Part shown: positions 40,276-49,753 of the stretch, in pieces | Layout: every line of letters begins with the position of its first letter | How positions within the stretch are numbered: position 1 is the stretch's first letter | Assembly: GCA_025057995.1 (NCBI GenBank) | Contig: JANXEW010000001.1 | Span: forward strand, 248,001-312,000 | DNA from: Thermofilaceae archaeon | Lineage (GTDB): Archaea > Thermoproteota > Thermoprotei > Thermofilales > Thermofilaceae | Direction: 5' to 3' | DNA length: 64,000 nucleotides | Notes under the pieces: model-generated | The model's database searches: none | Told to the model about the DNA's origin: nothing | Seen by the model: only the letters and a program-made list of their open reading frames with translations | Made by a program: the position numbers and the translations under genes

Positions 40276-40552
40276 CTTAGGGGATTCCCAACGCTTTCAC
40301 CGTTAAACCTCGCCTTTGTCGCAAGAAGGCGTTTCAGACGCCGATAAAGCCTAGGGAGAGCTTCAGCTCAAAAAAGTTCGAAGAAACTCCGGTTTGTCTT
40401 TGATATCCACGTCGGGACCTTAGACACATGTAGAAACCAAAGCTTCATTAGCGGAGTTGTCTGCCAGTGCCATGGTAAAAAGAACACAGGTTGAAGGCGT
40501 CGAAACCCACCTTTTTATACGCTCTGAGTGAATACCTTCTTTTTGTGTTTAA

Positions 40553-40739
40553 CTTATCGATGAAAAGCTAGTTGAGGGCGGAAATCTCGTTCAAGTAGCA
40601 GAAAGGATATTCTCTACTTACCTCCTTTAAGGAAACCTTACACCCTTACTCACATGAGGAAGAGAAGCGTCTAATATATTGGGGTATTTTTCCCGGGGCG
40701 TTGCTACATAGACTCGAAAGAAAACCGCTTGAGCTTTAA
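40553..40739 (+). pseudogene. Possible decayed/frameshifted coding remnant
   Basis: LIDEKLVEGGNLVQVAERIFSTYLL* (40553-40630), then in another frame ...SHEEEKRLIYWGIFPGALLHRLERKPLEL* ending at 40739. Confidence 0.3.
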
Positions 40740-40804
40740 CTACTTTTACGGGGCAAAATCGTTCAACGCGTTTTCAACTTCGCACGCGATAGCCTGGTTT
40801 AGAG

Positions 40805-41134
40805 TCAAGGCTCCTTTATAGCAGCCTCCGCGTTTAACCAGAGGCTTTGAGCTTCAGCCAGCGCTTCGCTTTCATCTTTACCGCTCTCGATCAGTTGGTC
40901 TTCAGCGTATCCCGGCTTCCTCTCAGCTGGCTTCACTCTGACTAACTCGATTACACGCCTTGTAGGATGGATTGCCACCGATACGTAAGCTCTTACGATA
41001 GCTGCGACCGTCGCCTCCTGGAGAACTATTGTCTGGTCCTTCATCTCCAAGATGAGACGGAGGTGCTTGTGACCTACCGGGATGAAAGCGATCACGCGTT
41101 CTACGTCCTCATTCCTATAAACCCTAGTGCGCAC
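40805..41134 (-). CDS. Hypothetical protein
   Basis: 109 aa coding-like ORF (VERVIAFIPVGHKHLRLILEMKDQTIVLQEATVAAIVRAYVSVAIHPTRRVIELVRV); no family recognised. Confidence 0.55.
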   Translation of the reverse strand: MRTRVYRNEDVERVIAFIPVGHKHLRLILEMKDQTIVLQEATVAAIVRAYVSVAIHPTRRVIELVRVKPAERKPGYAEDQLIESGKDESEALAEAQSLWLNAEAAIKEP

Positions 41135-41708
41135 GGGAAAGCTATAGATCCCCCGTTAAGTGTTTACTCTCTTATAAACGACCAATGTACTTACTGCGCT
41201 TTCTGAAACGCACAGTGGGAACGGCTTAGAATGTAGGATGCTCTCAAAGGGGTCTCTACCCTCGATTGGTTAAAGAGCTTCAACCCTACAGACAGTGCGG
41301 GATGCAGGCTTGATCCAACTCCTTCTAAGACCGCCGAATTTAGGGTGATGGCTTCGTGATTAACGTTCGTATGTCTCCGGAAGGTTGAAATGCGGTAGCC
41401 CTACTTAAACTAGCAGGCTGACTTGCAACGAAAAGCTGTCTACGATTGAGAGAACTCTCCTAAGACACTTCTCTACCTAGAGAGGCTCGACAATCGTTGC
41501 TGGAAAAAAGTAGGTTTCCTTTAAGGCTTAGACGTGAAGAAGTTTCGATAAGCTTTGGTAAGATCTCCGAAAATTTGAATAGCTTCCTGAAAAACGTTCA
41601 GTAAATAAAAAATGGAGCATAAACATCATCTTCCCCCTCTCCAGTACCTGTACGCTAATGTCAGTTTCGTCATCGTGTTTATCTTAGAACAGAAAGATTA
41701 TTCGAGTA

Positions 41709-41886
41709 TTAAAGTTTAATAGCTAGATTCCTAACTTTAGTAATGTAGACCTTTCCAGGTACAAAGCGGGTTGATGCCACCTGTCTAGCAGTCGTAATGT
41801 CTCCTAATAAAATGTATGAGCGTCAGAGCTACATACAGGGCAAGAATAACCTCAGCCAGCGTAGAGTCGCCCTCAACGATATACTT
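41709..41886 (-). pseudogene. Possible decayed coding remnants
   Basis: Minus strand, separated by a stop: KYIVEGDSTLAEVILALYVALTLIHFIRRHYDC* (41785-41886) and VASTRFVPGKVYITKVRNLAIKL* (41709-41780). Confidence 0.25.
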
Positions 41887-42231
41887 TCACTTTTAATAAC
41901 TCACGCTAGAACTTTTACAAATTTAACTTTAAGAGTTTCTTCCTTCATTAGGTAAAAATCTTTTCTGATTATTGTAAGCTAACTTAACCCTTCATTTACG
42001 TCCAATATTCTCGGCATTTAGTACAGTAGCTCACACGCTTATAGAACGCCCTATATCCAACTCAACCTTTGATCGTACCCTTGTTTAGATGGTAGAGGCG
42101 TTTGAGAGTCGGGTAGAAGGCTTTCCCTCTTAACGGTAAAGCCTCCATCTTTTGCCTTTACTAACCATTTCCCAGTACTTTTCCGGAAATCTTTCAACAC
42201 TCTTTTCTCGTTAACTGCTTGATCAGCTCGG

Positions 42232-42738
42232 CTACCTACTCCTTTTTTGACTCTCCCCTTCAGCGTCAACAGTGTCGGTAGTTTTCTTGTCATCTTCTGC
42301 TAACTTTCTCAACTCTTCTGGACTTAGGAATGCGAGCTTAATGGGAGGAAACTCGCTTCTCCGGTGCAACAACCTAAAATGGGTTAGAATAACTAGCGCG
42401 GCTCTTTCAATAGAGTCTTCTACCCCCTCATACATAGGCCTTCCTTCAGGAAACTCGCAGCTTGAAAACCTGTCTAAAAAACTCGATGTCCAGACCATCT
42501 CTTTGGAATCCCATCTGAGGAGCATCATATCGTCATCGTAGTGTTGAGATGGGTGAAATATAGCGTAAGTAATGTCCCCTTTCTCATAGTAACCAATCCG
42601 ATAGCAATCCTCAAACATGTCCGGGAACTTATCCACATTGTAGATACTGTAATGGTATTTTTCAGTTATGTTTTTAACAATACGTTTTCTCTCCTCGGGA
42701 GTACAAGTCTTCAAAAAGTTAATTAACTTATTATCCAT
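42232..42738 (-). CDS. Hypothetical protein
   Basis: Orphan ORF; start refined to ATG 42738 (MDNKLINFLKTCTPEERKRIVKNITEKYHYSIYN); low-GC neighbourhood. Confidence 0.5.
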   Translation of the reverse strand: MDNKLINFLKTCTPEERKRIVKNITEKYHYSIYNVDKFPDMFEDCYRIGYYEKGDITYAIFHPSQHYDDDMMLLRWDSKEMVWTSSFLDRFSSCEFPEGRPMYEGVEDSIERAALVILTHFRLLHRRSEFPPIKLAFLSPEELRKLAEDDKKTTDTVDAEGESQKRSR

Positions 42739-43322
42739 ACTTCCCCCAATACTTCTTGCAAATATCATATAAATCTTACCTTAAGGAGGTCTGATGTATT
42801 TCTTACAAATTTAGATAATATATTTAATAATAAAAATAAAGTTGATTTTAGCTTAAGGTTCTCTATAAAGCCGTTAAGTTAAAGCCTGTCAGCCAAGCTT
42901 AAAAGTAATCTTAATCATCTTTATCGGAAGTTAGTACATGAATGTTTATTTAAAAAATTATTCTGACGAAGCATAAATCCTTGCTTGCATTAAAGTAACA
43001 AACTCTCTAACGTACACGCAACTGTGCTCTAGGGAAGAGACTGTTTGCGTGACCCTACGCTAGGGAAAATATGTGTCGATTCTTAAAGGAGCCATGAAGA
43101 TTTTTTGTTTGATGAAGTTGCAGTCCGCAGCCATCAGGTTTTTATCACACTTTTACTAAGCGTTGAGAAAAACCTTGGTGTCTCCACCTAAAGTAGAGTG
43201 ATGTAGGAGTTGTAGCGATGCTGATATGCTGGTTTCGAACTGAGTTTTAGGAATCGTGCTGTGGGAGCGGGTGCCTTTAATGCACGGAAGGAAAGATTAA
43301 ACGGGCGAGGTAGACTGGGGGC

Positions 43323-44132
43323 ATGATGAAGCTAACGATGAAACGTGTCGTACCCCTCATTTTGGTCGCCGCCCTAGTTGTCGTCGCAGCTCTAGCGTAT
43401 TTCCAGTTGCGGAGAGGAGAAGTTGAATGGACTGTTGAAGTGGTAGTCGGAGAATCTAGGAGGGTTTTCTCTCTCAAGGAGCTTAGGGAGTCGTCGATTG
43501 AAGTAGAGGTGAGCGATATAGGGAAGCTTCGTTGTGCTCCTTTATCTAAACTAGTCGCAGGGTGTGGTATAGACTTCAACAAGACTCTCTTACACCGGTG
43601 GACGGCAGTCGGCGCTGACGGTTACTCGAGGAGTGTTGATGAAGCTTACTTGTACATGCCGGGAGCTTACCTATGCTTAGCTAGTGAAGCCAACCCAGAC
43701 TGGGGTCCTGTAAGACTTGTGGTTGAAGGTTTAAGTAGCAAGTACTGGGTGAAGCAATTGGTTCGCGTGACCTTCGAGACGGGACCTTGGGTCCTCAACT
43801 TTAAGGTAGACGGGGAAACAAGAAAAGTCTTCAACCTTGCAGAGCTTGAAAGCTTGGCGGTTAACGTCGAGGGTCTCGGCAGAAGTGTCCCTCTCTCAAG
43901 CCTTCTTAGTGCGACCGGGTTGAGCAAAGAAGATGTCGAAGTGTTAGAGTTTATTGGAGTCGATGGGTATAGAAGCGTGTTCCACGGTAGTAACGTGACT
44001 AGAGCCTTCGTGCTCTTAATCGATCCTCAGGATTGGAGTAGACACGGCCCACTTCGTAGCGCTGTTTTAGGCGCTCCCAAGGGTACATGGGTCCGACACT
44101 TGGTTGCAGTGGAGGTGGTGACGAGAAGTTGA
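43323..44132 (+). CDS. Membrane-anchored protein with two tandem molybdopterin-binding-fold (sulfite oxidase-like) domains
   Basis: N-terminal TM (VVPLILVAALVVVAALAYF). Repeat 1 APLSKLVAGCG...VGADGYSRSVDEAYLYMPGAYLC...GPVRLVVEG...KYWVKQLVRVTFE; repeat 2 VPLSSLLSATG...IGVDGYRSVFHGS...HGPLRSAVLG...TWVRHLVAVEVV. Confidence 0.7.
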   Translation: MMKLTMKRVVPLILVAALVVVAALAYFQLRRGEVEWTVEVVVGESRRVFSLKELRESSIEVEVSDIGKLRCAPLSKLVAGCGIDFNKTLLHRWTAVGADGYSRSVDEAYLYMPGAYLCLASEANPDWGPVRLVVEGLSSKYWVKQLVRVTFETGPWVLNFKVDGETRKVFNLAELESLAVNVEGLGRSVPLSSLLSATGLSKEDVEVLEFIGVDGYRSVFHGSNVTRAFVLLIDPQDWSRHGPLRSAVLGAPKGTWVRHLVAVEVVTRS

Positions 44133-44686
44133 AGAAAACGGTGATGGAGGTCGCGGTGCTCTCAATCCTAGCTGCGATACCTACAGCTCTAGGTTATGTC
44201 CTCGGCCCCTTGAGTAGAGCTTTTAGCGCTGTCTCCGGAGCTTTAGGGGTTCCAATCGCCCCCAGGTTGGGTTTTATTCCATTGGTCACATCTACGGTCT
44301 TAGCTCGAGCTTATTTAGGGAGGGGGGCGGCGGTCAAAGAGGGTGCGCTGCTAGCTTTGCTTGGAATGCTTTTTCACCCCCGCGACTTGAGTTTAAGGCT
44401 TCCTCGAAACTTCATGTTAGGCGTTGGCGTCGAGCTCGCCATGCTGGGCGCTGGCAGCATAGACAAAGCTTACTGTGTAGTCGCTGGAGTAGCCGGCGGT
44501 CTTCTAAGCTATACGCCATACCTGCTTTTCACTCCCTGGGGCGCTCCTAGCGCGGCTCTCTACCTAACTATCCTCCTTTCTTCAGCGAACTGGCTTTTAT
44601 CTTGCGCTATAGGGGGCTACATTGCGGCTGTCGTGTTAGAGAGAGTCAGCAAGCTGCATTTAAACGCCCGCCTCCCCATCCGCTAA
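44129..44686 (+). CDS. Predicted multi-pass membrane protein (ECF S-component-like appearance)
   Basis: TTG start in TTGA overlap with preceding gene; at least 5 hydrophobic segments (VLSILAAIPTALGYVLGPLSR...; YLTILLSSANWLLSCAIGGYIAAVV). Confidence 0.6.
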   Translation: MKKTVMEVAVLSILAAIPTALGYVLGPLSRAFSAVSGALGVPIAPRLGFIPLVTSTVLARAYLGRGAAVKEGALLALLGMLFHPRDLSLRLPRNFMLGVGVELAMLGAGSIDKAYCVVAGVAGGLLSYTPYLLFTPWGAPSAALYLTILLSSANWLLSCAIGGYIAAVVLERVSKLHLNARLPIR

Positions 44687-44744
44687 GATCCTGAGAAAAA
44701 CGATTTTTCTCTTCAAGTAAATAGAACGGGTTTAAATAATAATA

Positions 44745-45173
44745 TTGAATGTTTATACTGTGGCTAAGCCCCGGAGGCTCTCAGTCGTGGACGTTGATCT
44801 CTGTGTCGGTTGCATGATGTGCGTTTTCGCATGTTCGCGTCGCTTCGGGGATGGAGGTGTCGCCAGGTCTGCGATCAAAGTAGCAAGCATAGGTGGAATA
44901 GAAAGAGGGTTTACGGTGATCGTGTGTAGAGCGTGTCCCGATCCCCCTTGTGCGTCTGTGTGCCCTACAGATGCGTTAAATCGTAGGGACGGAGGCGGTG
45001 TAGTCTTGAACCATAGGAAGTGCATAGGTTGCGGTAACTGCGTGAAAGCCTGTCCCTACGGCGCGGTGATGTGGGATGAGGAAGCTAACAAGCCTATAGT
45101 CTGTATGTACTGCGGCTACTGTGCGCAGTATTGTCCCTACGGCGTTATAGAGATTGAAGAGGTGAAGAACTAA
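44745..45173 (+). CDS. Polyferredoxin with four [4Fe-4S] motifs (AOR-associated electron-transfer subunit)
   Basis: CVGCMMCVFAC, CRACPDPPCASVCPTDAL, CIGCGNCVKACPYGAV, CMYCGYCAQYCPYGVI. Confidence 0.95.
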   Translation: MNVYTVAKPRRLSVVDVDLCVGCMMCVFACSRRFGDGGVARSAIKVASIGGIERGFTVIVCRACPDPPCASVCPTDALNRRDGGGVVLNHRKCIGCGNCVKACPYGAVMWDEEANKPIVCMYCGYCAQYCPYGVIEIEEVKN

Positions 45174-46954
45174 TGCCCGTGAAGGATCCGTTAAGCCGGG
45201 TACTCTACATCGACTTAACGTTGAAGAGGTTCTGGGTAGAGGATCGGAGAGACCTCTTCGACAAGTACCTCGGCGGCACTGGAGTTGCTGTAAGCCTCCT
45301 TAGAGAGGAGCTTCCTAGAGGTGCAGACCCTCTTTCTCCAGACAACGTGGTGGTCTTCTCGGTCGGGCCTTTCAATGGAGTCTACCCGATGGCTAGTAAA
45401 ACCGTAGCTGTTTTCAAAAGCCCGTTGAACAGTAACTTGGGCGAAAGCCACGCTGGCGGTAGAAGCTCGGTAGCTATCAGGCTCGCGGGTTACGGGGCTA
45501 TCGTCATAAAAGGAGCTAGCGACGCTCCAGTTTGGGTTTCGATACAAGATAATAGGGTGCAGTTTAGGGATGCGAGAGCTCTGTGGGGGGTAAGAAGCAC
45601 TCATACGGTCGGTAGAGTGCTTAGGGAGGTGGAGGGGGGTCACGGTTTCAGGTCGATCATGAGGATAGGACGTGCAGGAGAGAAGATGGTTAGATATGCT
45701 TGCGTAGTCGTCGACACGTTTAGACACTTCGGTAGACTCGGCTTGGGTGCGGTCTTCGGCAGTAAGAAACTCAAAGCCCTCGTCGTGATCGGGAAGCACA
45801 GTATCCCGGTTGTTGATAAACCAGCCTACAGGAGGGTCTACGATAAGATATTCAAGAGCATAATGGAGACCCCTGCGACAAGAAAATACCATGAGCTCGG
45901 CACGTCGGAGAACGTTCTACCCCTTAACGCTCTAGGCGCGCTTCCAACTATGAACCTCAAGCAAGCTAGGTTCAACTGCGCGGAGGAGATCTCTGGCGAA
46001 CACTTGGCTGCAAAATTCCTGGGTAGACGCGTCTCATGCGCTCACTGTCCCGTCGCATGTATACACCTGGCGGCCCTTCGAGAGCCTTATGATAGGGAGC
46101 CTTACTTCTACAAGACAACGTTTGTACCGTACGATTATGAACCCATATACTCTCTTGGAAGCATGTTGGGCGTATGCTCGACGACTGGGTTGCTCAAGCT
46201 TCTAGATAAGGTCGAGGCACTCGGCTTGGACGCCATGAGTACAGGTGTTGCTCTAGCGTGGACTACTGAAGCCTTTGAGAGAGGTTTAATAACGGAGAAC
46301 GATACGATGGGCGTAAAGCCAACTTGGGGCGACTACGAGAACTACTTGAAGATCATCGAGCTACTAGTTGATCAACCGAACGAGTTTTACGCGACTCTAG
46401 CTCGAGGCACGGAGTACGCCGCCAAAGTATATGGTGGAGAAGACTTCGCTTTAACTTACGGTGGCAATGAGATGCCAGGTTACCACACGGGGCCTGCAGC
46501 CCACCTCGGGTTTGCAACAGGCGCTAGGCACAGCCACTTAGATAGCGCGGGATACTCGTACGACCAGAAGACGGTTGGGAAAACTATCAAGGTCGAAGAC
46601 ATGGTCGACTACCTTATAAACGAGGAGCGTTGGAGACAAGTCCTCACAAGCCTCGTCATATGCTTGTTCGCGCGCGGCATCTACACGCCCCAGGTGGTTG
46701 TCGAAGGTTTCAGACCGCTCGGCGTCGAGCTCAGCGAAAGCGATCTGTTGCGTATTGGTAGAGAGATCCACTTGCTCAAGTTGAAATTCAAGCTAGATGA
46801 AGGATTCAACTTCTCCCAGCTTAGGTTTCCAAAGAGGATCTTCGAGACGTCTACGCCGCACGGTAGGCTGGACCCCTCTTTCATGGACACGGCGCTAAAA
46901 CTGTACCAATCGAAGATTGAGGAGGATTTACAGAAGTTTTCTTCTGCAGGTTAA
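45173..46954 (+). CDS. Aldehyde:ferredoxin oxidoreductase family (tungsten-pterin) enzyme
   Basis: LSRVLYIDLTLKRFWVEDRRDLFDKYLGGTGVAVSLLREE, NSNLGESHAGGRSSVAIRLAGYGAIVIKGAS, RIGRAGEKMVRYACVV, SCAHCPVACIH. Confidence 0.95.
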   Translation: MPVKDPLSRVLYIDLTLKRFWVEDRRDLFDKYLGGTGVAVSLLREELPRGADPLSPDNVVVFSVGPFNGVYPMASKTVAVFKSPLNSNLGESHAGGRSSVAIRLAGYGAIVIKGASDAPVWVSIQDNRVQFRDARALWGVRSTHTVGRVLREVEGGHGFRSIMRIGRAGEKMVRYACVVVDTFRHFGRLGLGAVFGSKKLKALVVIGKHSIPVVDKPAYRRVYDKIFKSIMETPATRKYHELGTSENVLPLNALGALPTMNLKQARFNCAEEISGEHLAAKFLGRRVSCAHCPVACIHLAALREPYDREPYFYKTTFVPYDYEPIYSLGSMLGVCSTTGLLKLLDKVEALGLDAMSTGVALAWTTEAFERGLITENDTMGVKPTWGDYENYLKIIELLVDQPNEFYATLARGTEYAAKVYGGEDFALTYGGNEMPGYHTGPAAHLGFATGARHSHLDSAGYSYDQKTVGKTIKVEDMVDYLINEERWRQVLTSLVICLFARGIYTPQVVVEGFRPLGVELSESDLLRIGREIHLLKLKFKLDEGFNFSQLRFPKRIFETSTPHGRLDPSFMDTALKLYQSKIEEDLQKFSSAG

Positions 46955-47143
46955 AGCTAAAGGGAGCGCCTAACCTTGGTCTTTTAATCGAGAGTCCACT
47001 GAATCAACCGGAGAAGCATTAGACGAGGACTTAAGCATCAGTATATCTACGTCTCCGAGGAGGTTAAATCCCGCGTGCCTGCTTAAAACAGTTGTAATCG
47101 CGTAGAAGAGCTGTGATAGGGGTAACTAATATTTGATACGTAA

Positions 47144-48859
47144 CTACCCTTTCGCTAAGTTGGATACGGTCAAGTACTTAGCTGCCACAGGGCCCACAAT
47201 TGATTCAATCATCTCCGGGCTCTTTATCGGCCTCTTAGTCAACAGTTCGTTGACTGCACTCCTCTTGATGCCCGGTACGAGAGAGAGGGTTTCCTTCGAA
47301 GCACTGTTAACATCTAAAGGATAGGGTATCCCCTTTACTGAACGGTACCCGTGGTTTACAACAACTACGTCAAGTTTAGTTTTTAAAGGTAAGCTCTCTG
47401 AAACATAAACGAGTATAGGGTAAGAGCCAACTTGCCTGGCGAGACTATACTTGCCTTCGTGAGCTTCCACATAAAGCTCCCTCAGTGAATTACCTCTTGG
47501 AACTATGTGTCGCAGCATCGGCCTGTCGAATTCCTCTCTCACCTTCCGCTTAAACACTCTGAACAGTCTCTTGTGCTTTCTCATCACCCGGTTCCCGAAC
47601 CACCACATAGGTGTACCGGGGAGAGCTAAAACCTGCCTAATGTTTACTCGCCGAACCATCAACCCTTCCCTCATAACTTGGTTCAGGAAATCTAAGTTGC
47701 GCTGGTATGTTTCCTTTGTCTCCCCCCTCAGTCCAAAGACGAAGTTGATCCCAGGTAGTAGCTCGGGCATACCGTTCCATCCTCTTCTTCCACCCACCTC
47801 GTTGATGATACGCACAGCCTCCAGAGCCTCTTCAGGACTTGCTTTCAAGTTGTTGACCTTAACTACCCTCGGGTCTGCGCTCTCCACACCTAGAGCGGCT
47901 ACGTCGCCGGGAGTGTGATATTCGACAATTACCTTTAAGGCCTCCTTTCCTTCCTCCTTGTGGTGTGCTAGCGTACCCGGGTTCACGTTATCGATGTGAA
48001 GCATCTTAAGCTCCGGAGCAGCTGACCTCACGCCTCTGAAAAGATCCCGTAACTTTTCGGGTCGGGGGCTTGGGAACTCTATCTCGTTTACCCCCTCGGC
48101 CATAAAGCTAAGTATGTCCGGCTGTCTACCAAGCCTAAAGTGCCTAACACCGTAAGCATAGAGTGCCTCCACCTCCCTAGCGACTGCTTCAGGACTCCTG
48201 AACTCAACGGCGCCGTACTTTGGTTCAACGCAGAAGCTACAGCCGCCCGTAATCCAGCGGGGGCATCCTCTGAAAGTCTCGATCTCCGCTATCAGATTCC
48301 AGCCGAGGTTTGGATGTTGCTCGACTATCCGAGCCCCTTTCACAGCGAAAAGGTCGACGAGTCGGTAGCCTTCGCGTTTTTCCCTCGGGTCGACCATCTC
48401 GACCCTCAAACCCTCCTTAATTAAGTTGTACACGACGATCTCCACATCGCCGCTTGCGACGACATCGAAGTAAGCCTTGAAGCGCTCGGGCGGTACAGCT
48501 ACCCTCCCTCCCGAAACCCCGTAGCCGAAGCGCGCTACAGGTCCTCCCAACACTTTAACGGGCCCCTCTATTGTAGAGGACCAGCGGATCAATTCCTCCA
48601 GCCTTAACGGCTCTCCACCCAAGTACTTTCCAGGCACCACTACACCCGTGAGGAAGAGTACGAGGTCACACTTTGACGCAAACTCCATCACGTAATCCAA
48701 GTGTAATCTCGTGAAGTCAACGGTCACGTACTTCACTTCAGCTCCCGGGGCGCTAGCCCAAATAGCTCCAGCTACGTACCTCGGGTACACATCAATGTAG
48801 GGCGGCACGCCGAGACCAGCTGGCTCGTCCGTGTAGCCGTCTATTATCAGAGCCCGCAT
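47144..48859 (-). CDS. Archaeal radical SAM protein (COG1031-like) with C-terminal helix-hairpin-helix
   Basis: ETFRGCPRWITGGCSFCVEPKYGAVEFRSPEAVAREVEALYAYGVRHFRLGRQPDIL; VNSASKETLSLVPGIKRSAVNELLTKRPI. Confidence 0.9.
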   Translation of the reverse strand: MRALIIDGYTDEPAGLGVPPYIDVYPRYVAGAIWASAPGAEVKYVTVDFTRLHLDYVMEFASKCDLVLFLTGVVVPGKYLGGEPLRLEELIRWSSTIEGPVKVLGGPVARFGYGVSGGRVAVPPERFKAYFDVVASGDVEIVVYNLIKEGLRVEMVDPREKREGYRLVDLFAVKGARIVEQHPNLGWNLIAEIETFRGCPRWITGGCSFCVEPKYGAVEFRSPEAVAREVEALYAYGVRHFRLGRQPDILSFMAEGVNEIEFPSPRPEKLRDLFRGVRSAAPELKMLHIDNVNPGTLAHHKEEGKEALKVIVEYHTPGDVAALGVESADPRVVKVNNLKASPEEALEAVRIINEVGGRRGWNGMPELLPGINFVFGLRGETKETYQRNLDFLNQVMREGLMVRRVNIRQVLALPGTPMWWFGNRVMRKHKRLFRVFKRKVREEFDRPMLRHIVPRGNSLRELYVEAHEGKYSLARQVGSYPILVYVSESLPLKTKLDVVVVNHGYRSVKGIPYPLDVNSASKETLSLVPGIKRSAVNELLTKRPIKSPEMIESIVGPVAAKYLTVSNLAKG

Positions 48860-49327
48860 ATCCGTTGAATGGACTTCAGGCTAACCTTTTTTCTTTTTGC
48901 TAGTTGTACGTTATGTGACGCTCTAAACTGGGGAAACCCGTTCAGTTAAAGCTTGAAGTAGGAGGAGACAAAATGTGTTTATGTGTTTCAATAAATTAAC
49001 TAGACGCATCTGAGCTATTGAGATGCACTCCTAGCGAACAGCCGTGCCCTAAGCATCTTCTTCAGTCCCCCACGTGTAAATCGTCCCTGAGCTTAAATTC
49101 CGAATCTACTAACTACCCGATGAGGTCATCTTATTTCTCGACACGTCTAATTGGGTTCCAATGTAGTTCCTCAAGGGGCGGGTACTTTAAGACTCTTTAG
49201 CATATCAGTACCTATCTTTTCACCCTAATTTCAATCAGGCCGGTGGAACCCCTAACATCAGAGTACCCTAAAAGCAACAGCCAGCAAGAGACGGGCACAG
49301 CCCTAGAACGGTATGCGTAGTTTTAGC

Positions 49328-49399
49328 CTATACGGTTATTTCCTCTACTTCTTTCGGCAATAGCTCCTTCGCCTCAACTATCCATGAAGTTACAGTAAT
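49328..49399 (-). pseudogene. Possible decayed coding remnant in a long ORF-free gap
   Basis: Minus-strand ITVTSWIVEAKELLPKEVEEITV* reads like an intact protein C-terminus but the upstream frame is broken. Confidence 0.25.
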
Positions 49400-49753
49400 A
49401 CCTCCTCGGCCTTAGACTGCGGTAGGAGCCCTCGAATATATCTTCAGATATGCTAAGGTACGAGGTGAAAGCGGAGTTCCTCCCGTGCTGTAAAAAAGAG
49501 CCTTACCTTCCGTCGACCTCAACTCTAACCCCTCTAAAGTGTTTGACAAGCACGTTTGAGACTTGATTTCTCAGTTGGGCGTCTCAAAAGCTCACACGAC
49601 AGTTTTCGCCAGCCCCGTAGAGAGGTGTTCAAAGGTCGCCAGCCAAGATGCCCCCTAATACCCTATTTACAGCATGAGCTCTCCGAAGTGTTTCTAGGTT
49701 GGTGTAGGAACATAACGTGGAGTCTATGCCAGTAGACTCGGCTCCTCGTAGCT

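Noticed and set aside
45215-45892. 225-aa minus-strand ORF opposite the AOR gene
   Set aside because: Antisense shadow of a clear AOR coding region; composition (His/Ser/Arg rich) looks non-coding.
48860-49753. SRP RNA or RNase P RNA in the ORF-free gap
   Set aside because: No recognisable conserved core motifs by eye on either strand.
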